In this document: in pieces, positions 1 to 7,727 of the stretch
Layout: the number at the start of each line of letters is the position of its first letter
Position numbering within the stretch: position 1 is the first letter of the stretch
From: an uncultured Anaerolineae bacterium
GTDB taxonomy: Bacteria; Chloroflexota; Anaerolineae; CG2-30-64-16
Direction of reading: 5' to 3'
Length of the DNA: 64,000 bases
NCBI GenBank assembly: GCA_937124585.1
Contig: CAKZKT010000127.1
Span: forward strand, 1 to 64,000
Made by a program: the position numbers and the translations under genes
Notes under the pieces: model-generated
Told to the model about the DNA's origin: nothing
Database searches by the model: none
What the model saw: only the letters and a program-made list of their open reading frames with translations

Positions 1-753
1 CGGCATGACGCCGATCGCGGCATGATCGAGGCCGTGTTGCCTCGCCGCAGCGCCCTGGCCCGACCCGACCCCTTCTACAGCCATCTGCGCCAGGTCATTG
101 TCGCCAACGTGGATCAGCTGCTGATCGTTGCCTCGTGGCGCGAGCCGGCCTTCTGGCCCGAGCTGGTAGACCGCTATCTGATCAGCACGGTGCGACACGG
201 TTTGCGGCCGATCCTCTGCATCAACAAAGCCGACCTGGCCGAGGACGTGGCGGCGCTCCAGGCCGTCGGCCAGGTGTACCACCGCGCCGGTTATCTCGTC
301 TTGAACACCAGCGTGCCGCGCGGCGAAGGAATAGAGGCGCTGCGGCAACTGCTCCAGGGCCAGACGACCGCGCTGGCAGGGCTGTCTGGCGTCGGCAAGT
401 CCTCGCTGCTGAGCGCCGTCGAGCCTGGCCTGCAGCTGCGCGTGGGCGAGGTAAGCGAGCGGCGGCATGAGGGCCGCCACACCACCACGCAGGCATCGCT
501 CCACCGCCTGGCAGCAGGTGGCTTTGTGGTGGACACCCCCGGCATTCGCGAGTTCGGCCTCAGCGGCCTGCGCCGGGGCGACCTGGCCGGCTACTACCCG
601 GAGTTGGCGGCGCTCGAGGGCCATTGCCGCTTCGAAGACTGCACTCACAGCCGCGAGCCGGGCTGCGCCGTCAAACTGGCCGTGCGCGAAGGCCGTCTCT
701 CGCCGATGCGCTACGACAGCTACCGCAAGATTCTGGCCGATCTGCCGGCCTGA
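1..753 (+). CDS. rsgA: Ribosome small subunit-dependent GTPase A (5' truncated by window edge)
   Basis: RsgA/YjeQ is a circularly permuted GTPase that checks late 30S ribosomal subunit maturation. The visible part shows the permuted order: NKADL (G4), then GLSGVGKSS (P-loop, G1), then DTPG (G3). A C-terminal zinc knuckle follows, with Cys-x4-Cys-x-His and a later Cys in the CRFEDCTH...EPGC stretch. The frame is open from base 1, so the N-terminal OB fold lies outside the window; the ATG at 22 is internal. The family is usually about 300 residues and 250 are visible. A histidine phosphatase follows after about 100 bases. Confidence 0.95.
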   Translation, partial: RHDADRGMIEAVLPRRSALARPDPFYSHLRQVIVANVDQLLIVASWREPAFWPELVDRYLISTVRHGLRPILCINKADLAEDVAALQAVGQVYHRAGYLVLNTSVPRGEGIEALRQLLQGQTTALAGLSGVGKSSLLSAVEPGLQLRVGEVSERRHEGRHTTTQASLHRLAAGGFVVDTPGIREFGLSGLRRGDLAGYYPELAALEGHCRFEDCTHSREPGCAVKLAVREGRLSPMRYDSYRKILADLPA

Positions 754-853
754 ACAGAGCCGGCAGAGGATCTTCCCCGCTGTGGCCGGTCCCCGACCGT
801 GCCACAGCCGGAATTGTGCTTTATGCCATTCTGTGCTACACTCTTCCTCCGCA

Positions 854-1579
854 ATGGAACTTTACATCATCCGACACGCCCAATCTACCAACAACGCGCT
901 TCCCGACGAACGGGAGCGCGTCTGCGATCCCGTTCTGACCGGGCTCGGCCGACGCCAGGCAGAGTTGCTGGCCATCCACCTGGCAACCGGCCGTGATCTG
1001 CATCCGCAGCCCACGCGGCCCTGGAACACACCGATCAGCACGAACGGCCGGGGCTACGGCATCCAGCGCGTCTTCACCAGTGCCATGCGTCGCGCCCTGC
1101 AGACCGCCTGGCCGATCGGGCAGGCGCTCGGCCTGCGGCCTGAGATCTGGCTCGACCTGCACGAGCACGGCGGCGTCTGGCTCGACCACGGGCCAGAGAT
1201 CGGCATCCGGGGCCACGGCGGCATTACCCGTAATGAGCTGGAGGCGGAATTTCCGGGCTACGTCGCGCCGGCAGAGCTCACCGAGGCAGGCTGGTGGCGG
1301 GGCAGCCATGAACCGCTGGAAGCGGCCGAAGCGCGGGCCGCACGTGTCGCAGAAACGCTCCGCGGCTGGGGCCCACGCGACGAAAAGATCGCCATCATCA
1401 CCCACGGCGCGTTCGCCACCTTGCTGCTGCGCGCCCTGCTGGGCATGCCGACCGCGCAACCGGTCTACTATCATCTGGACAACGCCAGCATCTCCCTGGT
1501 GCGCTTCCGCACCAACAGCGAGCTGAGCGTGCGCTATCTCAATCGGCTGGATCATCTACCGGCCGACCTGATCACCTGA
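854..1579 (+). CDS. Histidine phosphatase superfamily (phosphoglycerate mutase-like) protein
   Basis: 241 residues. The N-terminal RHAQS motif carries the phospho-accepting His8, and a second catalytic-type His184 sits in the ITHG motif. This is the two-histidine pocket of the branch-1 phosphatase/mutase family. The ATG at 854 was chosen because it places the RH motif at residue 7, as is normal in this family; the longer upstream reading frame is non-coding. The substrate cannot be told from sequence: small-molecule phosphatase, cobalamin phosphatase and mutase are all possible. It lies 16 bases before a nitrilase and is probably co-transcribed with it. Confidence 0.85.
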   Translation: MELYIIRHAQSTNNALPDERERVCDPVLTGLGRRQAELLAIHLATGRDLHPQPTRPWNTPISTNGRGYGIQRVFTSAMRRALQTAWPIGQALGLRPEIWLDLHEHGGVWLDHGPEIGIRGHGGITRNELEAEFPGYVAPAELTEAGWWRGSHEPLEAAEARAARVAETLRGWGPRDEKIAIITHGAFATLLLRALLGMPTAQPVYYHLDNASISLVRFRTNSELSVRYLNRLDHLPADLIT

Positions 1580-1595
1580 GCGGCGAGGCGAGCTG

Positions 1596-2567
1596 ATGCC
1601 GATGCAATCTGCGCTCCGCGCGGCAGTTGTCCAGGCGGCGCCTGTTTTCTTCGACCGAGAGGCAACCGTCGCCCGCGTGGCCGAGCTGGCGGCTGCGGCC
1701 GCGGCCGAAGGCGCGCGGCTGATCCTCTTCCCCGAAGCGTTCATCCCCGCCTATCCGCGCGGGCTGAGCTTCGGGACGGTCGTGGGCAGTCGGACCGCGG
1801 CGGGGCGACGCCTGTGGGCGCGCTACTGGGCCAACGCCGTGCCCGTGCCCGGCCCGACTACAGCCGCTCTGGGCCAGATCGCCGGCCGTCACCGTGCCTA
1901 TCTGGCCGTCGGCGTGATCGAACAGGACGGGGAATTCGGCCGCGGCACCCTTTACTGTACCCTGCTCTACTTCGGGCCAGACGGCGCGCTGCTGGGCAAA
2001 CATCGCAAACTGATGCCCACGGCGGCAGAACGGATCATCTGGGGCCAGGGCGATGGCAGCACCCTGACCGTGCTCGACACTCCCATCGGCCGCGTCGGCG
2101 GGCTGATCTGTTGGGAAAACTACATGCCGCTGGCCCGCATGGCGCTCTACGCCCGGGGCGTGCAGATCTACCTGGCGCCGACCGCCGATGCGCGCGACAC
2201 ATGGCAGGCCACCCTGCGCCACATCGCCTGCGAGGGACGCTGTTTCGTGCTCGGCTGCAATCAATTCGTGACGCGCGACGATCTGCCGGCCGACCTGACC
2301 GGCCTGGAGGAGCTGGCGGATGCGCCCCCGATCCTGTGTCGCGGGGGCAGCGCGATCATCTCGCCGTTGGGCGAAGTGATCGCCGGGCCACTGTATGATC
2401 GACCGGGCATTCTCTATGCCGACCTCGACCTTGAGCAGACCGTCGAGGGAAAATTCGATTTCGACGTGGCCGGCCATTACGCCCGGTCCGATGTCTTCCG
2501 GCTGATCGTGGATGAACGACCACAGCCGCCGGTGCTCTGGCAGACTGAACCCGGTACGCACAGCTGA
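1596..2567 (+). CDS. Carbon-nitrogen hydrolase, nitrilase branch
   Basis: 323 residues with the Glu-Lys-Cys triad of the nitrilase superfamily: Glu47 in FPEAF, Lys138 in KHRKLMPT and Cys172 in LICWENYMPLAR. The CWEN context and the KHRKLMPT block are typical of branch-1 true nitrilases and cyanide hydratases, which turn R-CN into the carboxylic acid and ammonia. The length fits the family (about 310-350). An in-frame ATG at 1602 is an alternative start. The nitrile substrate cannot be inferred. The gene may link to an HCN-synthase-like operon near 49 kb, but that is speculation. Confidence 0.88.
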   Translation: MPMQSALRAAVVQAAPVFFDREATVARVAELAAAAAAEGARLILFPEAFIPAYPRGLSFGTVVGSRTAAGRRLWARYWANAVPVPGPTTAALGQIAGRHRAYLAVGVIEQDGEFGRGTLYCTLLYFGPDGALLGKHRKLMPTAAERIIWGQGDGSTLTVLDTPIGRVGGLICWENYMPLARMALYARGVQIYLAPTADARDTWQATLRHIACEGRCFVLGCNQFVTRDDLPADLTGLEELADAPPILCRGGSAIISPLGEVIAGPLYDRPGILYADLDLEQTVEGKFDFDVAGHYARSDVFRLIVDERPQPPVLWQTEPGTHS

Positions 2568-2624
2568 GGGACAATGATTGAGTACGTTTCCGTGGATTTA
2601 CAGTACTATTATCTAGTGTCAGTC

Positions 2625-2653
2625 TTGCCCATCTTCCAAAAACATGCTATGAT
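2625..2653 (+). promoter_or_regulatory. Sigma-70-type promoter with extended -10
   Basis: A TTGCCC -35 (2625-2630) and a TATGAT -10 (2648-2653) are separated by exactly 17 bases. A TGC triplet sits directly before the -10 (extended -10). The stretch is strikingly AT-rich for this genome. It would start transcription near 2660, ahead of the response regulator gene. Confidence 0.6.
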
Positions 2654-2672
2654 TATATGGTATTATATTCAT

Positions 2673-2698
2673 CCCTGGAAATAAAGTCGTTTCCAGGG
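2673..2698. promoter_or_regulatory. Perfect 9-bp inverted repeat in the response-regulator leader
   Basis: CCCTGGAAA (2673-2681) and TTTCCAGGG (2690-2698) form a perfect 9-bp dyad with an 8-base spacer. It lies just downstream of the predicted transcription start and 53 bases before the ATG. It could be an operator or an RNA hairpin in the leader; no U-tract follows, so it is not a classical terminator. Confidence 0.5.
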
Positions 2699-2751
2699 CC
2701 ATCTTGGGGCCACCACATTCAACTAACCAGGTTCACCGGAGCACTGCGTCA

Positions 2752-3234
2752 ATGGTCAATCTCTCTGTTGGCAGGCCCATCGAGATCTTGCTCGTAGAAG
2801 ATAACCCCGGCGACATTCGTTTGACCAAAGAGGCGTTGCGTACTGCGAAAGTCTCCAATCGCCTGCGCGTCGCCGAAGATGGCATCGAAGCCACCGCTAT
2901 CCTGTTTCGACAGGGCAAATACGCGAACGCTCCTCTCCCCGATCTGATTCTGCTCGACCTGAATTTGCCTCGCAAAGACGGGCGCGAGGTTCTGCGGGAG
3001 ATCAAAGCCGATCCCGTGCTCAAACGCATCCCTGTCATCATCCTGACCACCTCGCAAGCGCAGCCGGACGTGCTGATGGCCTACGACATGCAGGCCAACT
3101 GCTACATCACCAAGCCGGTAGATTACGAGCGGTTTCAGGCCGTGGTGAAGGCGATCGAGAACTTCTGGCTCTCAATTGTGCGTTTGCCGCTCGATCACGA
3201 GCGCAGCCCGTTGAACATTCTGACGGAGCTATGA
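2752..3234 (+). CDS. Single-domain response regulator (Rcp1-like receiver)
   Basis: 160 residues made of one receiver domain. Seen are the acidic pair Glu16-Asp17 (VEDNPGD), phospho-acceptor Asp69 in LILLDLNLP, the switch Thr in ILTTS and the KPVD lysine. The VEDNPGDxRLT opening and the FW...V..P end match the Rcp1 family, whose partners are often phytochrome-type histidine kinases. No kinase or output domain is adjacent, so it must act with a kinase encoded elsewhere. The ATG at 2752 is preferred over the TTG at 2704 because the domain starts right after it. The 3' end overlaps the convergent prepilin peptidase gene by 6 bases. Confidence 0.9.
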   Translation: MVNLSVGRPIEILLVEDNPGDIRLTKEALRTAKVSNRLRVAEDGIEATAILFRQGKYANAPLPDLILLDLNLPRKDGREVLREIKADPVLKRIPVIILTTSQAQPDVLMAYDMQANCYITKPVDYERFQAVVKAIENFWLSIVRLPLDHERSPLNILTEL

Positions 3235-3882
3235 TCCGAGGGTGAAGAAGAGAACGACGAGGGCACCGAGGCACAAATAGGGCGCATAGGCGATGTAGCT
3301 CTTGAGACCGATCTGCCGCGTGAGCAGCAATGCGCCGGCAACCAGCCCTCCCAGCACGACGCCGAGGAAAAGCGCTGAGACCACATGAGGATAGCCGACG
3401 GCGAGGCCGATCACGCCGGCCAGCTTGACGTCGCCGGCGCCCAGCCTGCCCCGGCCGAGGAACGCGACGGCCAGAAAAATCGCCAGGCCGACCAGGCTGC
3501 CCAGCACAGCGCTGACTAAGCCCGGCCCGCCACGCAGCGCCGCCAATCCCAATGTCACGGCTGCCGCCGGCGCCGTCATCACATTGAGGACGCGACGGTG
3601 CTCCAGGTCAATCACCAGCACAGCCAAAAAATAAGCGGCATAGAGCCAGAACGCGGCCAGAGCGAGCGGTTTGCCGGCGAAGCGCACCCATCCCAGCAGA
3701 TAGAGCACGGCCGTCGCCGCCAGCACTGCCTGGCGGCGACCGGCCCAGGATCGAACCGCAGGCGCGTCGGCGACCGCCAGGCCCATCCACGGCAACACAT
3801 TCGCAGCGCGATTAACCAGCCACCCGACCGCCAGGCCGACCAGTGTCGCCGCCACGCTCCCCCACCAGGTCGTACCGTCCAT
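3229..3882 (-). CDS. tadV: Prepilin peptidase, TadV/CpaA type (A24 aspartic peptidase)
   Basis: 217 residues, almost entirely hydrophobic with about six to seven membrane segments. Both catalytic aspartates of A24 peptidases are present: Asp92 in VIDLEHRRV and Asp151 in the GAGDVKLAG (GxGD) motif. The short length and the lack of a Cys-rich N-methyltransferase loop fit the Tad-type (TadV/CpaA) enzyme rather than PilD. It would cleave the Flp prepilin and the TadE/TadG pseudopilins on their cytoplasmic side. It is the last gene of the minus-strand tad operon, 8 bases after the adhesin-like TadG gene. Confidence 0.9.
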   Translation of the reverse strand: MDGTTWWGSVAATLVGLAVGWLVNRAANVLPWMGLAVADAPAVRSWAGRRQAVLAATAVLYLLGWVRFAGKPLALAAFWLYAAYFLAVLVIDLEHRRVLNVMTAPAAAVTLGLAALRGGPGLVSAVLGSLVGLAIFLAVAFLGRGRLGAGDVKLAGVIGLAVGYPHVVSALFLGVVLGGLVAGALLLTRQIGLKSYIAYAPYLCLGALVVLFFTLGS

Positions 3883-3890
3883 TGCCCGGC

Positions 3891-5069
3891 CTATTCCGTC
3901 AACGCATCCATCACGGTGGCCCAGTTCATGCCGGCGCCGGTGTATCCCTGAATGTCCATGCCGCCGCCGCCGGTCACCTTCAGCGTGCCCACCGCGAAGT
4001 TCGTCCGGGTAGCAGCGCCGCCGGCGAGCTCCAGCGTACCGACCGGCATATAGATGATTCCACTGACGCCCGAAAGCACCGCCTGGCCGGTGAGCTTGGA
4101 AGTACTGGTGTTATTGCGCGCCTGGAAGATCAAGACTCCCTGATAGCCCCCCGTCATCGGAGGCGACAGGTCCAGCACACCGGTACCGCTGATATCTACG
4201 CCGCCCTGCATCAGATACAGAGTGATCCCGGAGCCGCTCAGATCGGTCTTGCCCGTCACCGTCATGCCCGAACCGCCGATGCAATAGACGCCTGGCGCCA
4301 GCTTCAGGGTGCCGCCGCTGAAGCTGAGGCCATTCTTGTAACAGCCGGGCGCGCATGATGTCTTCGTGCAACTTTGAGTGGGGCTGAACGCACACGCAGC
4401 GCATTCAGGAGGCACCGGCAGATGCGCCAGCGGATCGGGCGCCGGCGGGCCAGGGATCGGCGGCGGAGTGATTCGCTCCGCGCCTGAGACGCCGCCAACA
4501 TATGTCACAGGCGTCTCGGTCTTGATGCGCGCGCTGCCGAAGACCCCGATCGCCGAATTGCAGATCGAGTTGACGATGATATTGCCGCGGCTGACCTGGA
4601 TGGTGCCGGAACCGCCCACGCTGAGCGCCGAACAAGCTTTCGGGTCCAACACGATCACCGAGGCGCCCACCTCGGCCGTCCAGTAACAGGCGCCAGCCTG
4701 GCCACGCACCGTAAACGTGCCGCCCCACACCAGCGACACGAAGATCGGCATGACCTGCTCCGTGATCTCGACACGGATGCACTGCGGAGTCAGAGTGACC
4801 CGAACCGCATCGCCGCTGTAGCCATGTAGACCGGCATAGTAACGGGCAGCCACCAGGGCGGCTTCTTTGCCTGTACTTGCGTCGCGCGGATAAAGCACCA
4901 TGCCGCCGGCAGAGGCTGCTGCGTCGGCGGCGTTTTGTGCCCGCCGCTGATGCACATAGACGTTGCCGACATCAATGACCAGCCCCATGAAGGCCAGGAG
5001 CAACGGCAGAATCAACACATATTGCGCCGCATATTGGCCTCGCTCCGCGCGCAACGCCCACTTCACCAT
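3891..5069 (-). CDS. TadG-like pseudopilin with long beta-helix-like C-terminal region
   Basis: 392 residues from the ATG at 5069, which has a GGGAGG ribosome site 5 bases upstream; a GTG at 5087 is less likely. The N-terminus has the class III leader pattern (ERGQYAAQYVLI) and one membrane segment. A QNAADAAA stretch typical of the TadG N-terminal domain follows. Residues about 130-390 are Gly/Ser/Thr/Val-rich with recurrent short beta-type repeats, a Cys-rich block and a Pro-rich hinge (PPPIPGPPAPDP). The overall look is of a secreted beta-helix or adhesin domain carried on a pilin-like stalk. Whether it sits at the pilus tip is inference. Confidence 0.75.
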   Translation of the reverse strand: MVKWALRAERGQYAAQYVLILPLLLAFMGLVIDVGNVYVHQRRAQNAADAAASAGGMVLYPRDASTGKEAALVAARYYAGLHGYSGDAVRVTLTPQCIRVEITEQVMPIFVSLVWGGTFTVRGQAGACYWTAEVGASVIVLDPKACSALSVGGSGTIQVSRGNIIVNSICNSAIGVFGSARIKTETPVTYVGGVSGAERITPPPIPGPPAPDPLAHLPVPPECAACAFSPTQSCTKTSCAPGCYKNGLSFSGGTLKLAPGVYCIGGSGMTVTGKTDLSGSGITLYLMQGGVDISGTGVLDLSPPMTGGYQGVLIFQARNNTSTSKLTGQAVLSGVSGIIYMPVGTLELAGGAATRTNFAVGTLKVTGGGGMDIQGYTGAGMNWATVMDALTE

Positions 5070-5147
5070 CTCCGCCTCCCGACTCACCGGCTTCCATCAC
5101 ACACAACACGTCCCATCCATCACGCCCTGCGTATCACCCGCCACGCC

Positions 5148-5564
5148 TTAATTCTGAATGATCATGCTCGAACTGCTGTACAAAGCGAATGTCTGGCCCG
5201 GCCAAAACAGCCCGGTGACCCCACGCGTTCGATAGACGGCTTCCACGGTGATCCGGTTGCCGGGCACATTCGACTCGTTCTCCCAACTTACCTTGACAAC
5301 GAGCATGGCCGGATCGAGGCCGATCGCGTTGTTCACCACAACCTTTTGCAGGGCCGCATAGTTACCCGGCCCAACCGGCTGGCTGGAACGCGCGCCGTGC
5401 ACGATCCCATAGCGCGCGCCCGCGGCAACCGCCTGCGAAATCGTGGCGTAACTCCACAGAATACGACTGCCGTCCAGAATAAAGAGGAGCAAAATGAAGA
5501 AGATGGCGGCCGTCAACGCGTATTCCACCATCGCCTGGCCCGCCTCGCGTCGCGGCAGCTTCAT
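5148..5564 (-). CDS. TadE-family pseudopilin
   Basis: 138 residues. The leader EAGQAMVEYAL has the G|x4-E pattern cleaved by TadV-type peptidase, with Glu at +5, followed by one hydrophobic helix and a small periplasmic or extracellular domain. The start ATG overlaps the stop of the upstream TadE gene as ATGA (5561-5564), showing translational coupling. A GGAGG site lies 8 bases upstream. TadE-type proteins are minor pilins or assembly factors of the Tad machine. Confidence 0.85.
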   Translation of the reverse strand: MKLPRREAGQAMVEYALTAAIFFILLLFILDGSRILWSYATISQAVAAGARYGIVHGARSSQPVGPGNYAALQKVVVNNAIGLDPAMLVVKVSWENESNVPGNRITVEAVYRTRGVTGLFWPGQTFALYSSSSMIIQN

Positions 5565-5980
5565 TTGCGCACCCTCCGTGTCGCCGTCGCGCTCACCGTC
5601 ACCGGGCCCAACCCACTCGGCCCGATGATCAGATCGCTCACCGGGCAGGTGACCGTGACGCTGATCCGCTGGTAGCCGTAGGGGTCGCCCACCGGCGCGG
5701 TCGCGGTCACGGTAGGCTGATTACAATGCCAGTGATCGCTGTCGGCCAGCGCCGCCTTCCGAATGCCATCCAGATCGGTGGCTGCCACCGCGTTGGATGC
5801 CGCATAGGTCGCGCCCACGCCGGCCGCGTTGACAACGAGGATGTAGGTATGAAAAATGAATGCAAAATTAATCACACCTACAACCATGAGCAACAACACG
5901 GGCAACAGCAGTGTGAGCTCGACCGTCGCCTGACCGCGTTCGTCCGACGCGCAGCCGCCTGGCCTTCTGCGCCGCCTCAT
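5561..5980 (-). CDS. TadE-family pseudopilin
   Basis: 139 residues with an Arg-rich start and the leader motif ERGQATVELTL (Glu at +5 after Gly). One membrane helix and a short domain with a Cys pair (HCNQP...VTCPV) follow. Coupled to the next TadE by a 4-base overlap. A 241-base spacer separates it from the TadG gene upstream; no further gene is seen in that spacer, so these distal genes may have an extra promoter there. Confidence 0.85.
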   Translation of the reverse strand: MRRRRRPGGCASDERGQATVELTLLLPVLLLMVVGVINFAFIFHTYILVVNAAGVGATYAASNAVAATDLDGIRKAALADSDHWHCNQPTVTATAPVGDPYGYQRISVTVTCPVSDLIIGPSGLGPVTVSATATRRVRK

Positions 5981-6221
5981 ACCACCCCACTCCCCACCGA
6001 AATCGCCTGATCGCAGCCGGGCAGCCGAATCCAGATGCGCAGATCATCTTCGGAAATCGAGCCTTCGCCTGGTTGCCTTTGCAAGGCAGGAGAACCGGCC
6101 CCGGCTGCGATTCGACATCGGCACGCCCGACGCTCCGTCAAAGCCCCGTCGATCGGGCAAACACCGAACGATGCTTATGGTAATACAAAAACGCGGCCTC
6201 CACAACTTTGCGTGCTTCGTT

Positions 6222-7241
6222 TTATCGGAGCATCCCTACGCCCAACACGTCGCCGGCATCTCCCCCGGCCTGGCGCGTGGTGTTGCAGCCCTGATAGCAC
6301 TCGGAGCTACAACTCACTTTGGCGCGTAACCATTTGACCGAAGCGTCTTTGCCGCCTCTAGGCTTGGGCAGGCCCTGGCCGCTCTCTACTATTTCGATGC
6401 AGCCGAAATTCACAACGCGGAACGCGCTGTTGCCGCCACAACTGCCGAGTGGCGCCGGGTCCCCTGGCTGTCCACATCCCCGATCGTAAAGCGGCACCCG
6501 CATGATGCGGCCCGGCGAATCGCCGGCTCGGCGGAAAGTGCCCGCTGCCACCCCCGGCTGCGCCCGGATACACGCCGGCAGTGCGATCGGGGCCGGGTAG
6601 TCATTTTCCAGATAGCAACGCACGGTCGCCTGGCCGCAGCTCTGGACGCATGATGTGCTGTAGAGGCTCAAATCCACGTGCGGCAGATCGAGCCAGCCGC
6701 GGTCGCCGTTGTTCAGATCGCACACCACATCCTGGCCGCACACCTTGTCGCTGTCAATAACGATGAATTCACGGCCGCACTGCCCCTTCACCTGCTGCCA
6801 CTGCTGGTAAGGGAAGGCCATCGGTGCGATGCCGCACGCGCGGCCTGAGCTGATGGGCCCACACGCAGCCTGGGCATCGGCAGCCACGGTGATCTGCTGC
6901 AAGCCGATCACGCCGGCCAGATAGGTGTCAAAAACGCCGCGCGCCACCACCGTGACCGCTCCCCCGCGACCCACCTCTTCCACCGTCACGGTAGCAGTCT
7001 GGGCATTATTGACGACGGCGTAGCGCAGCGCGGCTGTGCGCGCGGCATCGGCGCCTTCACCGCGGCAGAGCGCCTGCGCGCCCGCCAGCGCGCCCGCATC
7101 GGCTGCGTTCTGCATGTGCCGACGGGCGCTGTAGGCATAGCCGACGTCAATGGCCAGCGCCACGACTGCCAGCAGCGCGATCAGCGCCAGCGTCACATAC
7201 ACCAGCGTCTGTCCTTCCTCGCGTTTCAACATGTACCACAT
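6222..7241 (-). CDS. TadG-like pseudopilin with Cys-rich C-terminal domain
   Basis: 339 residues from the ATG at 7241, which lies 6 bases after a GAGG ribosome site. Upstream in-frame starts would put charged residues before the signal. The N-terminus shows KREEGQTLVYV, a membrane helix, then the TadG hallmark RRHMQNAADAGALAGAQALC. The C-terminal 200 residues contain more than a dozen cysteines and match nothing I can name; they are probably disulfide-bonded outside the cell. It lies between two TadE genes of the same operon. Confidence 0.8.
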   Translation of the reverse strand: MWYMLKREEGQTLVYVTLALIALLAVVALAIDVGYAYSARRHMQNAADAGALAGAQALCRGEGADAARTAALRYAVVNNAQTATVTVEEVGRGGAVTVVARGVFDTYLAGVIGLQQITVAADAQAACGPISSGRACGIAPMAFPYQQWQQVKGQCGREFIVIDSDKVCGQDVVCDLNNGDRGWLDLPHVDLSLYSTSCVQSCGQATVRCYLENDYPAPIALPACIRAQPGVAAGTFRRAGDSPGRIMRVPLYDRGCGQPGDPAPLGSCGGNSAFRVVNFGCIEIVESGQGLPKPRGGKDASVKWLRAKVSCSSECYQGCNTTRQAGGDAGDVLGVGMLR

Positions 7242-7313
7242 CATTGTCCTCGTCCGCAAAAACAGCACCTCAGTTCCCTGGCCCGGCACCCGCACAGGGC
7301 GACCGTCTTCGCG

Positions 7314-7727
7314 CTAACGAGCCGGGTCGAGCACCGGCATCTCGGCAAAACTGCTCACCGTCAGCGTCTCTCGGCCGAGAATGCTGCCCAATACCAACGG
7401 AATCTGATGCGATGCCGTCACCCGCATCGCCTCTTGAGAACCGGCAATGACAGATCGTGTGACGGTCACCTGGCCAGGGACCAGGTACACCCCGCTTGCC
7501 GCAGCCGTGTCTATCACGCGCTGGAGGATCAGCGCCTGCTGGCTGGGAAAATACATCCCATAGCGCGCGCCCTCGCGCGCCGCGGCCGTGAGCACGATGT
7601 AAGCGCGAAACGCGCGTCCGACGTCTGCCACGCCGGCCAACAGCAAAAGCAATACAGGCAGCACAATGGCCGCCTCTACCAGGTTCGAGCCCCGCTCGCG
7701 CCGCCGCCCAAACAACCCGATCCTCAT
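7314..7727 (-). CDS. TadE-family pseudopilin
   Basis: 137 residues. Leader ERGSNLVEAAIVLP (Glu at +5), one helix, then the TadE-typical AREGARYGMYF segment. The start overlaps the stop of the NERD-like gene (ATGA at 7724-7727), with a GGAGG site 6 bases upstream. It probably forms a minor pilin of the Tad apparatus. Confidence 0.87.
   Translation of the reverse strand: MRIGLFGRRRERGSNLVEAAIVLPVLLLLLAGVADVGRAFRAYIVLTAAAREGARYGMYFPSQQALILQRVIDTAAASGVYLVPGQVTVTRSVIAGSQEAMRVTASHQIPLVLGSILGRETLTVSSFAEMPVLDPAR

Noticed and set aside
5981-6221. A small gene or riboswitch in the 241-base spacer of the tad operon
   Set aside because: Only a 6-bp stem (TGCCTT-TGC-AAGGCA) and a short AT-rich stretch were seen. 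No open frame with a ribosome site and no known aptamer pattern was recognized.
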